A stretch of 7,555 nt of DNA from CAZWRK01 sp964635875. Lineage in GTDB: Bacteria > Pseudomonadota > Gammaproteobacteria > Burkholderiales > Aquaspirillaceae. How positions within the stretch are numbered: position 1 is the stretch's first letter; the number at the start of each line of letters is the position of its first letter. The stretch is from NCBI GenBank assembly GCA_964635875.1, contig CAZWRK010000168.1, positions 1 through 7,555 on the forward strand, read 5' to 3'. The notes below the pieces were generated by a model that saw only the letters and a list, made by a program, of their open reading frames with translations, had not been told where the DNA came from and made no database searches. Shown in pieces: positions 6,157 through 7,555 of this stretch. Position numbers and translations under genes: made by a program.

Positions 6157-7555
6157 TCAATCCGCTTGCCGCAACCGCAAGGCATTGCCGATCACAGAGG
6201 CTGAGCTGAAACTCATGGCCAGGGCTGCGATCAGCGGGGATAACAGCCAGCCAGTGGCGGGATACAGAACACCGGCCGCAATCGGGATCCCCAGTGCGTT
6301 GTAAAGGAAGGCAAACATCAGGTTCTGTTTCATGTTGCGCACGGTGTCCTCGGACAAGCCGCGCGCCACCACGATGCCTCTCAAATCACCTTTGACCAAC
6401 GTGACCTGGGCGCTGTTCATCGCCACATCCGTGCCTGTCCCCATGGCAATGCCCACATCCGCTTTGGCCAAGGCCGGTGCATCGTTGATGCCATCGCCAG
6501 CCATCGCAACCACCCGACCTTCGCTTTGCAGGCGCTGGACCAGTTCCAGCTTGTCCGCAGGCTTGACCTCGCCGTGCACCTCGTCAATGTCCAGCCGATT
6601 GCCAACGGATCGCGCCGTGGTCAGTCCATCACCCGTGGCCATCACAATGCGCAGCCCCGCTGCTTTGAGCGCTGCCAGGGCCTCAGGGGTGCTGGATTTG
6701 ATCGGGTCGGAGACAGCCAACAGGCCGATCAGTTTGCCGTCTGAGGCCAGATGCATGACGCTGGCTCCCTCAGAACGCAAGGCCTCGGCCTGTTCGACCA
6801 AGGGATCGACCGAGATGCCAAGTTGCTCCATCAGCGCCGTGTTTCCCAACGCCAGTCGCCGATCACCGACCCTTCCTTGAACGCCAATGCCGGTCGCCGA
6901 TTCAAACTGCTCAGGCTTTTGCAATGGCAGACCACGCTCGCGGGCTGCTCGCACAATTGCGTCGGCCAGGGGATGTTCACTGCCCTGATCCAGGCTTGCG
7001 GCCAAGAGCAATACCTCATTGGTCTCGTGTCCCGGCACTGGAATGGCGCGATCAAAGGCCGGACGACCTTCAGTCAACGTTCCGGTCTTGTCGATGATCA
7101 GGGTGTCGATCTTGCGCAGGTTTTCGATGGCAGCTGCGTCGCGGAACAGCACTCCGTGTGTTGCCCCGCGCCCGGTGGCAACCATGATGGACATGGGTGT
7201 CGCCAGGCCCAGCGCGCAAGGACAGGCGATGATCAGGACCGCGACCGCATTGATGAGGCCATAGACCCATCGAGGTTCTGGGCCAAACAATCCCCAGGCA
7301 AAGAAAGTGAGCACGGCAACGGCGATCACGGCCGTCACAAAGTAGCCCGCAACCATATCAGCCATGCGTTGCATCGGAGCCCGGGAGCGCTGCGCTTGTG
7401 CCACCATTTGGACGATCTGGGCCAGCATCGTGGCCGAACCGATGCGCTCAGAGCGCATCACCAGTGCGCCGCTTGTGTTCAGCGTCGCGCCGATGACCTT
7501 GTCACCCACCCTCTTGGTCACCGGTACTGGTTCCCCGGTCAGCATGGACTCATCG
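6157..7555 (-). CDS. copA: CopA-like Cu(I)/Ag(I)-translocating P1B-type ATPase, N-terminus beyond the window edge
   Basis: Inner-membrane ATPase exporting monovalent copper (or silver) from cytoplasm to periplasm. The reading frame enters from the right edge as DESMLTGEPVPV, the actuator-domain TGE dephosphorylation loop, so the metal-binding domain(s), first helices and start are missing; at least 465 codons are visible. Further motifs in order: CPC in the sixth helix at 7216-7224; DKTGT with the phosphorylated Asp codon at 7090-7092; the nucleotide-domain SEHPLADA with the conserved HP pair; ATGDG; GDGINDAPAL; a seventh helix with N and YN (QNLMFAFLYN); and an eighth helix with MSFSS (the MxxSS pattern). 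CPC, YN and MxxSS together mark the P1B-1 (Cu+/Ag+) group. It ends at a TGA at 6157 shortly after the last helix, the normal end for the family, with no C-terminal extension. As the first visible gene it likely lies nearest the operon promoter. Silver-specific naming (silP) cannot be excluded. Confidence 0.93.
   Translation of the reverse strand, partial: DESMLTGEPVPVTKRVGDKVIGATLNTSGALVMRSERIGSATMLAQIVQMVAQAQRSRAPMQRMADMVAGYFVTAVIAVAVLTFFAWGLFGPEPRWVYGLINAVAVLIIACPCALGLATPMSIMVATGRGATHGVLFRDAAAIENLRKIDTLIIDKTGTLTEGRPAFDRAIPVPGHETNEVLLLAASLDQGSEHPLADAIVRAARERGLPLQKPEQFESATGIGVQGRVGDRRLALGNTALMEQLGISVDPLVEQAEALRSEGASVMHLASDGKLIGLLAVSDPIKSSTPEALAALKAAGLRIVMATGDGLTTARSVGNRLDIDEVHGEVKPADKLELVQRLQSEGRVVAMAGDGINDAPALAKADVGIAMGTGTDVAMNSAQVTLVKGDLRGIVVARGLSEDTVRNMKQNLMFAFLYNALGIPIAAGVLYPATGWLLSPLIAALAMSFSSASVIGNALRLRQAD

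Noticed and set aside
5978..6160. Minus-strand 60-codon frame beginning with a TTG overlapping the ATPase stop
   Set aside because: It runs out of frame through the start of the DUF2789 gene, which has a good ribosome-binding site and a family match; the TTG has no clear ribosome-binding site. Its product matches nothing I recognise.

Overview
The window shows one strand of a chromosomal or plasmid-borne copper/silver detoxification operon. All real genes lie on the minus strand, so transcription runs from the right edge toward the left. The base composition is moderately GC-rich (judged by eye). The proteins look like those of Betaproteobacteria, most likely Burkholderiales/Comamonadaceae, but this assignment is an inference from protein style and the presence of a DUF2789 protein, not from any taxonomic marker.

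Layout in transcription order: (1) 7555-6157, the C-terminal two thirds of a P1B-type Cu(I)/Ag(I)-exporting ATPase (CopA-like), entering from the right edge; (2) a 94-base spacer, 6156-6063, with no convincing promoter or terminator; (3) 6062-5817, an 81-residue DUF2789-family protein of unknown function; (4) 5808-4543, a TolC/CusC-type outer-membrane channel protein; (5) 4546-2936, a CusB-type periplasmic adaptor with a CusF-like metallochaperone domain fused at its C-terminus; (6) 2920-2, the first 973 residues of a CusA-type RND pump, cut by the left edge. Genes 3 to 6 are packed very tightly (8-base gap, 4-base ATGA overlap, 15-base gap), which points to one translationally coupled transcript.

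How they work together: the P-type ATPase moves Cu(I)/Ag(I) from cytoplasm to periplasm. The CusF-like domain and the Met sites of CusB capture the metal there. The CusA trimer, driven by protons, takes it from the periplasm and passes it through the CusC-type channel out of the cell. Copper/silver (rather than Co/Zn/Cd) specificity is supported in the sequence by the three-methionine site and Met relay of CusA, by the His-Trp-Met-Met motif of the CusF domain and by the CPC and MxxSS motifs of the ATPase.

The gene content is mostly known biology. The least explained element is the small DUF2789 protein sitting inside the operon. No mobile element, RNA gene, CRISPR array or regulator gene was seen. 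The operon promoter and any regulator must lie outside the window.
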